Below the pieces are notes generated by a model. The model ran no database searches. It had not been told where the DNA came from and saw only the letters and a program-made list of their open reading frames with translations. From Actinomyces marseillensis (lineage in GTDB: Bacteria > Actinomycetota > Actinomycetes > Actinomycetales > Actinomycetaceae), in assembly GCF_900155605.1 (NCBI RefSeq), contig NZ_LT707420.1, positions 854,662 through 918,661 of the forward strand: a stretch of DNA of 64,000 nucleotides. Reading direction: 5' to 3'. Within the stretch, counting starts at the first letter, position 1; each line of letters starts with the position of its first letter. Of the stretch, positions 25,756-33,435 are shown piece by piece. The position numbers and the translations under genes were made by a program.

Positions 25756-25787
25756 CTGGGTGGCGAACGTCTTAGTTCGCCACCCAG
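25756..25787. terminator. bidirectional terminator between guaB3 and a membrane protein gene
   Basis: Thirteen-base perfect stem CTGGGTGGCGAAC / GTTCGCCACCCAG with loop GTCTTA. Confidence 0.85.
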
Positions 25788-25792
25788 ATCAG

Positions 25793-26263
25793 TTAGAGGG
25801 TTGGTTTGTGAAGAGTGAGCGAAGCAACTTCCGGTCGTGGAACCCACAGATCCAATGCCGTGAATCCAGCAAAGGCCAAAGACAAGCAGCTCGGCCAGAG
25901 AATGTTTTCGTACTCTAGTGAGAAAGCATAGAAGCTTTCGGCGGCGGTCATATGGAGCGTCCCCAACAGTGTTCCAATGACGATTAGAGGAATACTGAAA
26001 TTCACAACGACTGAAATAATTCGAATCACCCGTGAGGGACCGACGATATTTCTAATCCTGAGAATGCTTCCAGTGAGTGCCAGTAAGAGCCCAACAACAA
26101 TGGCGATAGCGACTGGTTTCGTGAGCCAAATTAATGGGTTGTCATGGAAGAGAGGTGGAAGCCAAAGTAAGAGAAGTGGAAGGCCGCCAACGAAAACAAG
26201 ATAGGTGGATGTCTCCCATGCGTTCCATTGAGTGTCGACAGTCGCGCTGCGTAGATTTGACAT
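25793..26263 (-). CDS. hypothetical membrane protein (156 aa)
   Basis: Not recognised. From the ATG at 26263, which is preceded by AGGAGGAATA, the protein has four hydrophobic segments: about residues 21-38, 46-66, 80-100 and 118-138. A short hydrophilic N-terminus (SNLRSATVDTQWNAWET) precedes them. The frame extends upstream to 26458, but that part is Pro/Ser-rich junk ahead of a clear ribosome site and is left out. Its neighbour at 26582 is another small membrane protein on the same strand, but a terminator separates them. Codon use includes many ATT/ATA and AGA codons, poorer in GC than the flanking housekeeping genes. Confidence 0.7.
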   Translation of the reverse strand: MSNLRSATVDTQWNAWETSTYLVFVGGLPLLLLWLPPLFHDNPLIWLTKPVAIAIVVGLLLALTGSILRIRNIVGPSRVIRIISVVVNFSIPLIVIGTLLGTLHMTAAESFYAFSLEYENILWPSCLSLAFAGFTALDLWVPRPEVASLTLHKPTL

Positions 26264-26523
26264 TATTCCTCCTAGTGGAACGAATTCGGATCCCATTGGT
26301 TGCAGCAGGAGCCGATTATGTAAACGATGGCCAGTTTGGAGTGAACTAGACTTCTTCCTTGAAATTGAAGGAAAGTGGTCGCGCAAAGCTGGCGGTGGCG
26401 GTGAGGGAAGCCGCGAAGGAAAGACAGGTGGCGTGCAGCGGTTCTTTGGTGCACCCATGAATAATTATCCCCGGGTGTTTAATCCCTTGTCAATAGTTTT
26501 TCTGCAGGTCAAGGCATAAAAAT
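26264..26523. other. intergenic region, no gene recognised
   Basis: About 260 bases between two small membrane protein genes. It contains the ribosome site of the 25793-26263 gene at its left end and presumably that gene's promoter. The rest is unremarkable. Confidence 0.35.
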
Positions 26524-26553
26524 GTGGGGCGACCACAGTTGTGATCGCCCCAC
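26524..26553 (-). terminator. terminator of the 26582-26911 gene
   Basis: GTGGGGCGA pairs with TCGCCCCAC, with an inner CACA/TGTG helix. On the minus strand it is followed by ATTTTTATG. Confidence 0.85.
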
Positions 26554-26581
26554 AACTATTGAAGGGGGTTGGTGCTTGGCT

Positions 26582-26911
26582 TTAGGCGGCTGTGTTCATC
26601 ACCAGGGCAGTGATCGCCGGGCTGATGAGAATCAGAGCTAAGGCTAGTGCGCCGTAGAGATTTCGTTGGTATGAGGGGCCTTCAGAAGCGGTCTGATGCC
26701 AGATCGCTGCAAAAGGTAAGAAGACTGCGGCCACTAGTCCCGCAACGAGAACCATGGGGCGCAGTGCTGGAGCAAAAACGCAGGCGAAAAGGGCGACTGC
26801 AAGGATGATGGGAGTGATTAGGGATTTTCTCACGAAAAAATCATAAATCTGGGTAGAGGGAGCTTCAGTACAAGCGCTTGTGATTTTGATTAAGTCTGCG
26901 ACTGTGTGCAT
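26582..26911 (-). CDS. hypothetical membrane protein (109 aa)
   Basis: Not recognised. After a 30-residue hydrophilic start (MHTVADLIKITSACTEAPST) there are three hydrophobic segments: ITPIILAVALFACVFAPAL, MVLVAGLVAAVFLPFAAIW and LYGALALALILISPAITALV. No Shine-Dalgarno is seen before ATG 26911, so the start is uncertain and a later start at residue 54 is less likely. It sits between two terminators, so it is transcribed alone. Confidence 0.6.
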   Translation of the reverse strand: MHTVADLIKITSACTEAPSTQIYDFFVRKSLITPIILAVALFACVFAPALRPMVLVAGLVAAVFLPFAAIWHQTASEGPSYQRNLYGALALALILISPAITALVMNTAA

Positions 26912-26980
26912 ATTACGGCTGAATAGTTTCCAGCTACATGCATAAATAGTGATGCTTCGTCAATGGTTTAGAGCGTGAAA

Positions 26981-27018
26981 AGTGGTCCCCGGCCTGGACA
27001 TCCAGACCGGGGACCACT
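26981..27018 (-). terminator. fumC terminator
   Basis: AGTGGTCCCCGG pairs with CCGGGGACCACT with an inner CTGGA/TCCAG helix. The minus strand continues TTTTCAC. Confidence 0.9.
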
Positions 27019-27044
27019 CAGTAATTCGCTAGAGGCGCCCTAGA

Positions 27045-28454
27045 TCACTGATCTGCTGCGCTGGGGTGCGTCATGTCGGCGGGAACAACCCACGCGTCGA
27101 ACTCTTCGGGGGTGACAAAGCCCAGCTCAAGAGCGGACTCACGCAGAGAAATGCCCTTGTGATGTGCGTTCTTCGCAATCTTTGAAGCCTTGTCATAACC
27201 GATGTGGCGGTTCAAAGCGGTCACCAGCATCAGGTTGATATCCAAGTGATGCTGGATCTTCTCACGGTTGGGCTCGATGCCGTACGCGCAGTGGATATCG
27301 AAGGAAACGCACGCATCGCCAAGCAGTCGGATGGATTCCAGAACGTTCCACGCCATAACGGGCTTGAAAACGTTGAGCTGGAAGTTGCCCTGAGAGCCGG
27401 CGAAACCAACGGTTGCGTCGTTGCCGAAGACTTGGGTCGCGACCATGGTCATGGCCTCGCACTGGGTCGGGTTGACCTTGCCGGGCATGATGGACGAACC
27501 GGGTTCATTCTCGGGAATGATCAGTTCGCCAATGCCATCGCGCGGGCCGGAGGCGTACCAGCGCACATCGTTGGCAATCTTCATGAGCGCATCGGCCAGA
27601 ACACGCAGTGCGCCAGAGACCAAAACGAGTGCGTCGTGTGCGCCCAGGGCTGCGAAGAGGTTATCGGCCTGCTTGAACTCAATGCCGGTTTCCTCAGAAA
27701 TCTTCTTCGCGGCGAGCTTGCCGAAAGCGGGGTGAGCGTTAAGGCCCGTTCCCACTGCGGTTCCACCGATCGCCAGCTCGCGTGCGCGAGAATCCGCGTA
27801 GCGAATGCCGTCGAGGGCGAAATCAATTTGCGCAACCCAGCCGGAAATAACCTGGCCAAGAGTAATGGGGGTGGCGTCCTGCAGGTGGGTGCGTCCCACC
27901 ATGACGACATCCGCGTATTCCTTTGACTTTGCATCCAAAGTATTGCGCAGCTGCTCAACGCGCGGATACATCGCTTGGAGTTCCTGGACCACAGCAATGT
28001 GCATTGCAGTGGGGAAGGTGTCATTCGAGGACTGGCCGCGGTTCACATGGTCATTGGGGTGAACGGGAGTCTTGGAGCCCATGACGCCACCAGCAAGCTC
28101 GATCGCGCGGTTGGAGATGACTTCGTTCGCGTTCATGTTCGACTGCGTGCCGGATCCAGTCTGGAAGACGACCAGCGGGAAGTGATCATCGAGCTTGCCC
28201 TCGATCACCTCGTCGGCGGCGCGAGCAATCAGGTCTGCGATGTCCTGGGGGAGCTCGCCGAGTTCGGCGTTTGCAAGCGCAGCAGCCTTCTTCAAAGTGC
28301 CAAGTGCGCGAACCATGGGGCGTCCCCACACGAAAGTGTTACGACCGATGTCGAAGTTGTGGAGCGAACGCTCTGTTTGTGCGCCCCAGTAACGATCGAC
28401 AGCAACCTCAACGGTGCCCATGGAATCGGATTCGGTACGAGTATTTTCTGCCAC
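27045..28454 (-). CDS. fumC: class II fumarate hydratase
   Basis: Hydrates fumarate to malate. 469 residues. Family landmarks: [56 protein letters not shown] (with the second-site His) and the superfamily signature [15 protein letters not shown]. The iron-free class II enzyme complements SdhCAB in the same window. I chose GTG 28454 because AAGGAGG lies seven bases before it. A GTG five codons upstream overlaps that site. The ASTTxP-type aspartase features are absent, so fumarase rather than aspartase. Confidence 0.95.
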   Translation of the reverse strand: MAENTRTESDSMGTVEVAVDRYWGAQTERSLHNFDIGRNTFVWGRPMVRALGTLKKAAALANAELGELPQDIADLIARAADEVIEGKLDDHFPLVVFQTGSGTQSNMNANEVISNRAIELAGGVMGSKTPVHPNDHVNRGQSSNDTFPTAMHIAVVQELQAMYPRVEQLRNTLDAKSKEYADVVMVGRTHLQDATPITLGQVISGWVAQIDFALDGIRYADSRARELAIGGTAVGTGLNAHPAFGKLAAKKISEETGIEFKQADNLFAALGAHDALVLVSGALRVLADALMKIANDVRWYASGPRDGIGELIIPENEPGSSIMPGKVNPTQCEAMTMVATQVFGNDATVGFAGSQGNFQLNVFKPVMAWNVLESIRLLGDACVSFDIHCAYGIEPNREKIQHHLDINLMLVTALNRHIGYDKASKIAKNAHHKGISLRESALELGFVTPEEFDAWVVPADMTHPSAADQ

Positions 28455-28694
28455 GAGTGCCTCCTTCACATCTGTGACCAGGAATGTACGTCTTAAGCCT
28501 ACTCGGAGAGTGCCAATTTTCAGGGGTCACTCGTCCTAGCCTTAGACAGAAAATAGAAAACGCAAGAGCGCGAGTGGACCAGCCAGCGACTTTCGCGGTG
28601 GTGATAGCCGCTGATGCGATGAGTTTTCTCCCATCTTTGACTGCTACGATCCACTAGAACGCGACGCGCTCTGTCGATCGTCAAGGAGTGTTAG

Positions 28695-29942
28695 GTGGAA
28701 CAAGCAGTTGTGACCCGCAGTGCGCGTCGCAGGGCGCGCGCTGCGATTTTTGCGCTTTTCTTCACTAATGGCGCGCTCTTGGGCAGTCTTGTTTTACGCT
28801 TCCCTGAAATTAAAGATGCCTTCGGTCTTTCCTCCAGTGCCTATGGTGCAACCATCGCGCTGTCATCCCTGGGAGGAATTCTCGCTGGTCCTTTCGCTGC
28901 GCGAGCGGTTCGCCGCTTAACCTCGCGCGTGGTTGCCTCGGTCATGACCATCGGGGTCGGTCTTGCGGTTCTCTTCATTGGCCTCACCTCAACGCTTCGC
29001 GCCCATGCAGGTGTCTCGCCAACTGTTGCCACAATTCTCTACGTCATTCTTGCCTCGAGTTTCCTCCTCAATGGCTGCAGCGATTCAATTGTTGATGTTG
29101 CACAGAACATGCAGGGATTTCGTCTCCAGCGCCTCTACGGTCGGCCAATCATCAATGCTTTCCACGGGATGTGGTCTGTCGGAGCTGCGGTTGGTGGTCT
29201 CTTTGGCGTCTTGACCACTACTTTTCACATTTCTCTTCTGATCCACAGCCTCGTCGCCTCATGCATCTGCATCGTACTTGGGCTCGCGGTGATGCCCTTC
29301 ACTATCCGCGGTGCAGACCCACAAGACAACAACGAAGACGAGGCCGATGATTCCTCCCGAGTGCGGACAGTTTCGTGGCATCCGGTCCTTGTCCTTGCTC
29401 TGCTCGTCATCTTGTGTATTTCAGGCATGCTGATTGAAGACGCCGCCTCCTCGTGGGCGACGCTCTTCATGCGAGACTATGCCCACGCCGGTGCGGGACT
29501 CGCTGGTTCGGGCTATGTCGTTCTCTTAACAACGCATGCGTGTGGTCGTTTTATCGCTGATTCGTTTGTTCATCGTTATGGCCCCCGTGCCGTCATTTGT
29601 GGGGGAGGAGCCCTCATTTTGATCGGAATGGGAAGTGCTCTCGCCATTGGCACATTCCCCGCGCTTCTCGTTGGTTTCGCCGCCGCAGGACTGGGATGCG
29701 CGGCCTCGGTACCTCTGGCCTACAACGCAGCCCACGATATCCGCGGGATGAACCCCGCCACGGGACTGACGATCGTCTCCTGGCTGGGGCGCCTCGCCTT
29801 CCTTGCGGCACCCCCGCTTGTCGGCCTCGTTGTGCAGCACACCTCGTTGCTTTCGGCGATGATCGTCATCCCACTCGCGGGCGCGGGGCTGGTCCTGACC
29901 TCAACTGTGCTTGCCCGCAGGGGCGTTAACGTGCAAGAGTGA
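28695..29942 (+). CDS. MFS transporter
   Basis: 415 residues with about twelve membrane segments. A long hydrophilic loop (DPQDNNEDEADDSSRVRT) at the middle divides the two six-helix halves. The first loop has SLGGILAGPFAARAVRRLTSR, similar to the MFS motif G-x-L-a-G-x-x-x-D/R-R. Substrate unknown; the FRG.GCSDSIVDVAQNMQG segment is reminiscent of the MFS family that includes the E. coli YbjJ-type exporters. AAGGAG precedes the GTG start. The stop is followed after four bases by tatB. It could be an exporter. Confidence 0.8.
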   Translation: MEQAVVTRSARRRARAAIFALFFTNGALLGSLVLRFPEIKDAFGLSSSAYGATIALSSLGGILAGPFAARAVRRLTSRVVASVMTIGVGLAVLFIGLTSTLRAHAGVSPTVATILYVILASSFLLNGCSDSIVDVAQNMQGFRLQRLYGRPIINAFHGMWSVGAAVGGLFGVLTTTFHISLLIHSLVASCICIVLGLAVMPFTIRGADPQDNNEDEADDSSRVRTVSWHPVLVLALLVILCISGMLIEDAASSWATLFMRDYAHAGAGLAGSGYVVLLTTHACGRFIADSFVHRYGPRAVICGGGALILIGMGSALAIGTFPALLVGFAAAGLGCAASVPLAYNAAHDIRGMNPATGLTIVSWLGRLAFLAAPPLVGLVVQHTSLLSAMIVIPLAGAGLVLTSTVLARRGVNVQE

Positions 29943-29946
29943 CGAC

Positions 29947-30252
29947 ATGGACTTCTTAGGAATCAGCGGGCCCGAAGCGATCATCATCGCTGTGGTGGTC
30001 CTCGTGGTTCTGGGGCCCAAGGGAATGAGCGAGGCTGCGCGACGCATCCTCGAAGTGCGCAGACGCTGGTTGGAGGTGTCGGCCTCGTTCAGGAGCCAAT
30101 CGGATCAGGCGATGGCGCAGCTTCGCGCTTACGCTTCCGACGCCTCGCAAGAAGATCGCGAAGCCAGCACACCCCAAGCGCACCAAAATACAGGGCAAGA
30201 AGTGCGCACATCTGAAGAATCATCGACCACAGGTCGGGGAGTGGATTCGTAA
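29947..30252 (+). CDS. tatB: twin-arginine translocase subunit TatB
   Basis: 101 residues. The single N-terminal helix begins FLGISGPEAIIIAVVVLVVLGPKGMSEAARRI, the TatA/B pattern with the Gly-Pro hinge, followed by an amphipathic helix and a polar tail rich in Gln, Ser and Glu. TatB with TatC recognises RR signal peptides. It follows the MFS gene by four bases. The last 164 bases lie antisense to the 3' end of tatC, an unusually deep convergent overlap, so both proteins encode their hydrophilic C-terminal tails on opposite strands of the same DNA. Confidence 0.8.
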   Translation: MDFLGISGPEAIIIAVVVLVVLGPKGMSEAARRILEVRRRWLEVSASFRSQSDQAMAQLRAYASDASQEDREASTPQAHQNTGQEVRTSEESSTTGRGVDS

Positions 30253-30868
30253 TCGCCGCAAAAACTGTCGCACCCACGACTGCCCACCTCCAGCGGCGCA
30301 GAATCTGAGAAGTCGAGGCCAAGCCAAGGGTGTGAATCCCGATGATGATCATGGGGAAAAGGAAAGACGCACCGATCACCAAAGTCAGGATCACGACGAA
30401 GCTGATATAGGAATCAAAATCCAGCAGCGCAGAGGTGCCTTGGGGAAGCTCAGAAAGTAAAAGGCTGACCGCGTGGGGGAGGAACCACAGCGCCGAGGCG
30501 ACTCCCGCAAGGAAAAGAATCGCGCTGGGAATTGCGATCAGTGCGGTGCGTCGTTTTTCCGTGCGCGTGAGAGCGGGGGCGATGAAGAGCCAGAGTTGGG
30601 TCAGCCACCACGGAGTTGTCAGGATGAAGCCCGCCCAGAGTGCGAAGGTGATGTGTGTCGAAAAGGGGCCGATGATCGTGCGGAAGTTGATTCCCGAGGC
30701 CCCGGCTGAGGCGAGTGGACGCGTGAGCCACGTGGTTGCCGGAGTGTAGAGGAACCACGCGCCGATTGCTCCAACGAGGATGCCTGCAAGACTGAGCAGA
30801 AGCCGCGCGCGCAGCTCGAGGAGGTGGCGCGTCAATGACATATATGCGTCAGAATCAGCCCGGGTCAT
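30089..30868 (-). CDS. tatC: twin-arginine translocase subunit TatC
   Basis: 259 residues, six membrane helices. LTRHLLELRARLLLSLAGILVGA is the conserved cytoplasmic N-terminus and first helix, and FALWAGFILTTPWWLTQLWLFIAPALTRTEKR is the TatC signature with the F-x-x-P/E loop. The late FLFPMIIIGIHTLGL helix fits too. A basic tail (RRRKRKREAAP) ends the protein inside the tatB gene. It is downstream of tatA by 37 bases, so tatA-tatC form an operon. Start ATG 30868 lacks a clear Shine-Dalgarno. ATG 30841 is an alternative. Confidence 0.92.
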   Translation of the reverse strand: MTRADSDAYMSLTRHLLELRARLLLSLAGILVGAIGAWFLYTPATTWLTRPLASAGASGINFRTIIGPFSTHITFALWAGFILTTPWWLTQLWLFIAPALTRTEKRRTALIAIPSAILFLAGVASALWFLPHAVSLLLSELPQGTSALLDFDSYISFVVILTLVIGASFLFPMIIIGIHTLGLASTSQILRRWRWAVVGATVFAAITNPLPDLWSMILQMCALLALYFGALGVCWLRDLLARRRKRKREAAPSPDPIGS

Positions 30869-30905
30869 TGGTTCGCAGCGAAATGATGGCGCGTTGAGAA
30901 GGGAA

Positions 30906-31106
30906 TTACTTCGACGAATCTGTGTTTTCAGGCTCAGACATGGATGTCTGCTCGCTGGTGGATGAGGAGTCTTGAGACAGGTCGTTCATTTCCTCTTTGA
31001 GGATTTTTGCGCTCTTGCCGATGGAGCGTGCCAAGTCGGGGAGCTTTTGAGCGCCAAAAAGAACAAGGACAACGATCAAGACGATGATCCAGTGGATGGG
31101 ACGCAT
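30906..31106 (-). CDS. tatA: twin-arginine translocase subunit TatA
   Basis: 66 residues: one helix IHWIIVLIVVLVLFGAQKLPDLARSIGKS, then an amphipathic helix and a Ser/Glu-rich tail. The FG hinge and KLPDLARSIG block are diagnostic of TatA. AGAAGGAGAACCC before the ATG is a good ribosome site. TatA forms the protein-conducting assembly. It is the first gene of tatA-tatC and lies beside the efe operon, whose EfeB product carries a twin-arginine signal. Confidence 0.95.
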   Translation of the reverse strand: MRPIHWIIVLIVVLVLFGAQKLPDLARSIGKSAKILKEEMNDLSQDSSSTSEQTSMSEPENTDSSK

Positions 31107-31193
31107 GGGTTCTCCTTCTGATGCGGCTTCTGGGTTGAGCCTACACCGCCTTTCGTCTGTTCAGCGTGAGAAAGACAACGAAAGGGGACGTAC

Positions 31194-31216
31194 TTAGGTA
31201 ACACAGGTTATCCTAA
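31194..31216. promoter_or_regulatory. iron-regulator (DtxR/IdeR-like) box upstream of efeU
   Basis: An imperfect inverted repeat with outer arms TTAGG and CCTAA and inner TAAC/GGTTA, plus a further TTAGGTTAT half-site at 31227. It resembles the DtxR/IdeR consensus but has altered spacing, 55 bases before efeU. Confidence 0.5.
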
Positions 31217-31270
31217 GTTCAGTAAATTAGGTTATGAATGGTTGTCGTAAATCATTCGGTTGGGAGATGA

Positions 31271-32143
31271 ATGTTCCTCGCGAACTTCTTGATTGCCCTC
31301 AGAGAGGGCGTTGAAGCCGCACTGATCGTCGGAGTTGTAGCGGCCTACTTGGTGAAGGTTGGACGCAGGAACCTGCTCCCCAAAGTATGGTTTGGCGTCA
31401 TCATTGCCGCAGCGCTGCCCTTAAGCCTCGGCGCAATCATGACCTGGGGTCCCTACACCCTGTCATTCCAGGCGCAGGAAATCCTCGGCGGAACGCTCTC
31501 ACTGGTCGCCGTTGCCATGGTGACGTGGATGATCCTGTGGATGAGTTCAAACTCCCGCCAATTTGCGCGCAAACTTCGTGAGGATACTGCAGCGCAACTT
31601 GCATCTGGCTCAGAGTGGGGAGTCGTGTGGATTGCCTTCATTGCAGTTGCACGAGAAGGCATTGAAACCGCGCTCTTCGTGTGGGCAACAATCAAATCTT
31701 CTGCTGAAAATGCAATTGCAGCGCCCGCACTCGGAGTGGTCACCGGTTTGCTCGTCGCCGTTGTTATCGGCTGGCTCATCTACACCGGCGCAGCTCGAAT
31801 TAACCTTTCAATCTTCTTCAATATCACCGGTCTTCTTCTAATTTTCGTCGCTGCAGGAATCGTTTCCTACGGTATTGGAGACCTTCAAGAATCGTCCGTA
31901 CTTCCCGGATGGGGCATCCCCATCTATAACATCACCGCATACCTAGATGGCTCGGTCTACTCGTGGCTGACCACCTCCTCGTGGTGGTGGACCCTTCTGG
32001 AAGCAATGTTCAACGTCAATGCTTCCCCGACACATCTCCAGCTCATCGGCTGGGTGCTCTACATCGTCATCATTCTGCCGCTCTTCCTGGTCCGTTCCGG
32101 AATGGTCGGCGCCAAACACCCCACCCCTAAAGGAGAACAATGA
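31271..32143 (+). CDS. efeU: ferrous/ferric iron permease EfeU (FTR1 family)
   Basis: 290 residues, seven membrane helices. The two iron-binding REGxE motifs are LREGVEAALIVG (residues 10-21) and AREGIETALFVW (about 129-140), as in yeast Ftr1. EfeU imports iron delivered by EfeO after EfeB acts. GGGAGATGA precedes the ATG. Its ATGA overlap with efeO indicates coupling. A regulator box of the DtxR type upstream suggests repression by iron. Confidence 0.93.
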   Translation: MFLANFLIALREGVEAALIVGVVAAYLVKVGRRNLLPKVWFGVIIAAALPLSLGAIMTWGPYTLSFQAQEILGGTLSLVAVAMVTWMILWMSSNSRQFARKLREDTAAQLASGSEWGVVWIAFIAVAREGIETALFVWATIKSSAENAIAAPALGVVTGLLVAVVIGWLIYTGAARINLSIFFNITGLLLIFVAAGIVSYGIGDLQESSVLPGWGIPIYNITAYLDGSVYSWLTTSSWWWTLLEAMFNVNASPTHLQLIGWVLYIVIILPLFLVRSGMVGAKHPTPKGEQ

Positions 32144-33339
32144 AAACCTCCCGCACGCGCCTCGTCATTGGAGTTGCGGCTGTTTCTGCGCTGGGTTTGA
32201 GCGCATGCGTCGCCAATAATCCCTCAAGCACCTCGGCTTCGGGAAGTGCTGGCGCAAGCGACGCACCGCTGACCGTGACCATCACCGATGACACGTGTAA
32301 GGTCTCTGCCGCGAGCGTTCCTTCAGGCGTCGTCACCTTCAAGCTGACCAACAACGGAACCGTCCGCAACGAGTTTGAAATTCTTGCCGAAGACAAGCTC
32401 CGCATTGTTGGAGAGCGCGAAAATCTGGGCCCCGGAACCTCGGTCGACTACACCGTCACCCTGCAGCCCGGCAAGTACTTCACCGCCTGCAAGAAGAACA
32501 TGGTTGGCGCGCTGGTTGGTGCCGCGGAGTTCACCGTGACCGACTCGGGCAAGGCAGTCGAGGTCAGCTCGGACGAGAAGGCACAGATCGATGCCGCCGT
32601 CACCAACTACACCGCATACGTCCGCGATCAGTCCGGTCAGCTCCTGGAGCAAACCAAGTCCTTCGCCGAGCTGTACAAGAAGGGTGACTTCGATTCGGCT
32701 CGCAAGGCATACGCTCCCGCCCGTATGTACTACGAGCGCATTGAGCCCACTGCCGAGGCCTTCGGTGACATTGACCCCGCACTGGACCAGCGCGAAGCTG
32801 ACTGGCAGGAAGAAGGTGCTGACGGTGAATGGACCGGCTGGCACGCAATCGAAAAGGACCTGTGGCGTCCCGATGGCTACCAGGGGCTGAGCGAGGAACA
32901 GCGCACAGCAATGGCTGACAAGCTGGTCGAAGATACTCAGAAGCTCTACGATCTGGTCTACTCCAACGACTTCAAGATCTCTCTGTCGGATATTTCCAAC
33001 GGTGCAATCTCGCTGCTTGAAGAGGTTGCCACCACGAAGATCACCGGCGAAGAAGAAGCCTTCTCTCACACTGATCTGTATGACTTCGTCGCAAACGTCG
33101 AGGGCGCGAAGGTTGCCTACGGTGACGTTGAAGATCTTGCGAAGGCAAAGGATCCCAAGCTGGCAGGAAAGATTACCGATGCCTTCACCGAGCTTCAGCA
33201 CGAGCTCGATAAGCACAAGGACGGCGACGGTTACGTCTCTTACGACAGCATCGACGAAGCTGGCCGTAAGGCGCTTTCCGACAAGGTCAATGCGCTTCGC
33301 TTGCCCCTGGCACAGCTGACGGCAGCAATTGTCCAGTAA
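32140..33339 (+). CDS. efeO: iron uptake lipoprotein EfeO (cupredoxin + M75 domain)
   Basis: 399 residues. A lipoprotein signal peptide ends LGLSACVANN (lipobox LSAC, lipidated Cys near residue 23). An N-terminal cupredoxin-like domain (residues 45-135; PSGVVTFKLTNNGTVRNEFEIL, ending YFTACKKNMVGALVG) precedes an M75/imelysin domain with the HxxE motif in GWHAIEKDLW. It binds iron at the cell surface for EfeU. It is the full-length two-domain form. A 14-base hairpin separates it from efeB. Confidence 0.93.
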   Translation: MKTSRTRLVIGVAAVSALGLSACVANNPSSTSASGSAGASDAPLTVTITDDTCKVSAASVPSGVVTFKLTNNGTVRNEFEILAEDKLRIVGERENLGPGTSVDYTVTLQPGKYFTACKKNMVGALVGAAEFTVTDSGKAVEVSSDEKAQIDAAVTNYTAYVRDQSGQLLEQTKSFAELYKKGDFDSARKAYAPARMYYERIEPTAEAFGDIDPALDQREADWQEEGADGEWTGWHAIEKDLWRPDGYQGLSEEQRTAMADKLVEDTQKLYDLVYSNDFKISLSDISNGAISLLEEVATTKITGEEEAFSHTDLYDFVANVEGAKVAYGDVEDLAKAKDPKLAGKITDAFTELQHELDKHKDGDGYVSYDSIDEAGRKALSDKVNALRLPLAQLTAAIVQ

Positions 33340-33355
33340 GTACTAGTTACAACTC

Positions 33356-33393
33356 GTTGGGCGTGGCGCACCTGAAGGCGCGCCACGCCCAAC
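33356..33393 (+). terminator. intercistronic hairpin between efeO and efeB
   Basis: Fourteen-base perfect stem GTTGGGCGTGGCGC / GCGCCACGCCCAAC with a 10-base loop and no T run. It may be a partial terminator or an RNA-stabilising element lowering efeB relative to efeUO. Confidence 0.6.
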
Positions 33394-33435
33394 GGCATCA
33401 CTTTCACCATCCGTCTGTCATCAAAGGACCCAGTC

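Noticed and set aside
26264..26458. N-terminal extension of the 25793-26263 membrane protein
   Set aside because: AGGAGGAATA just before ATG 26263 marks that start, and the extension is low-complexity Pro/Ser-rich sequence.
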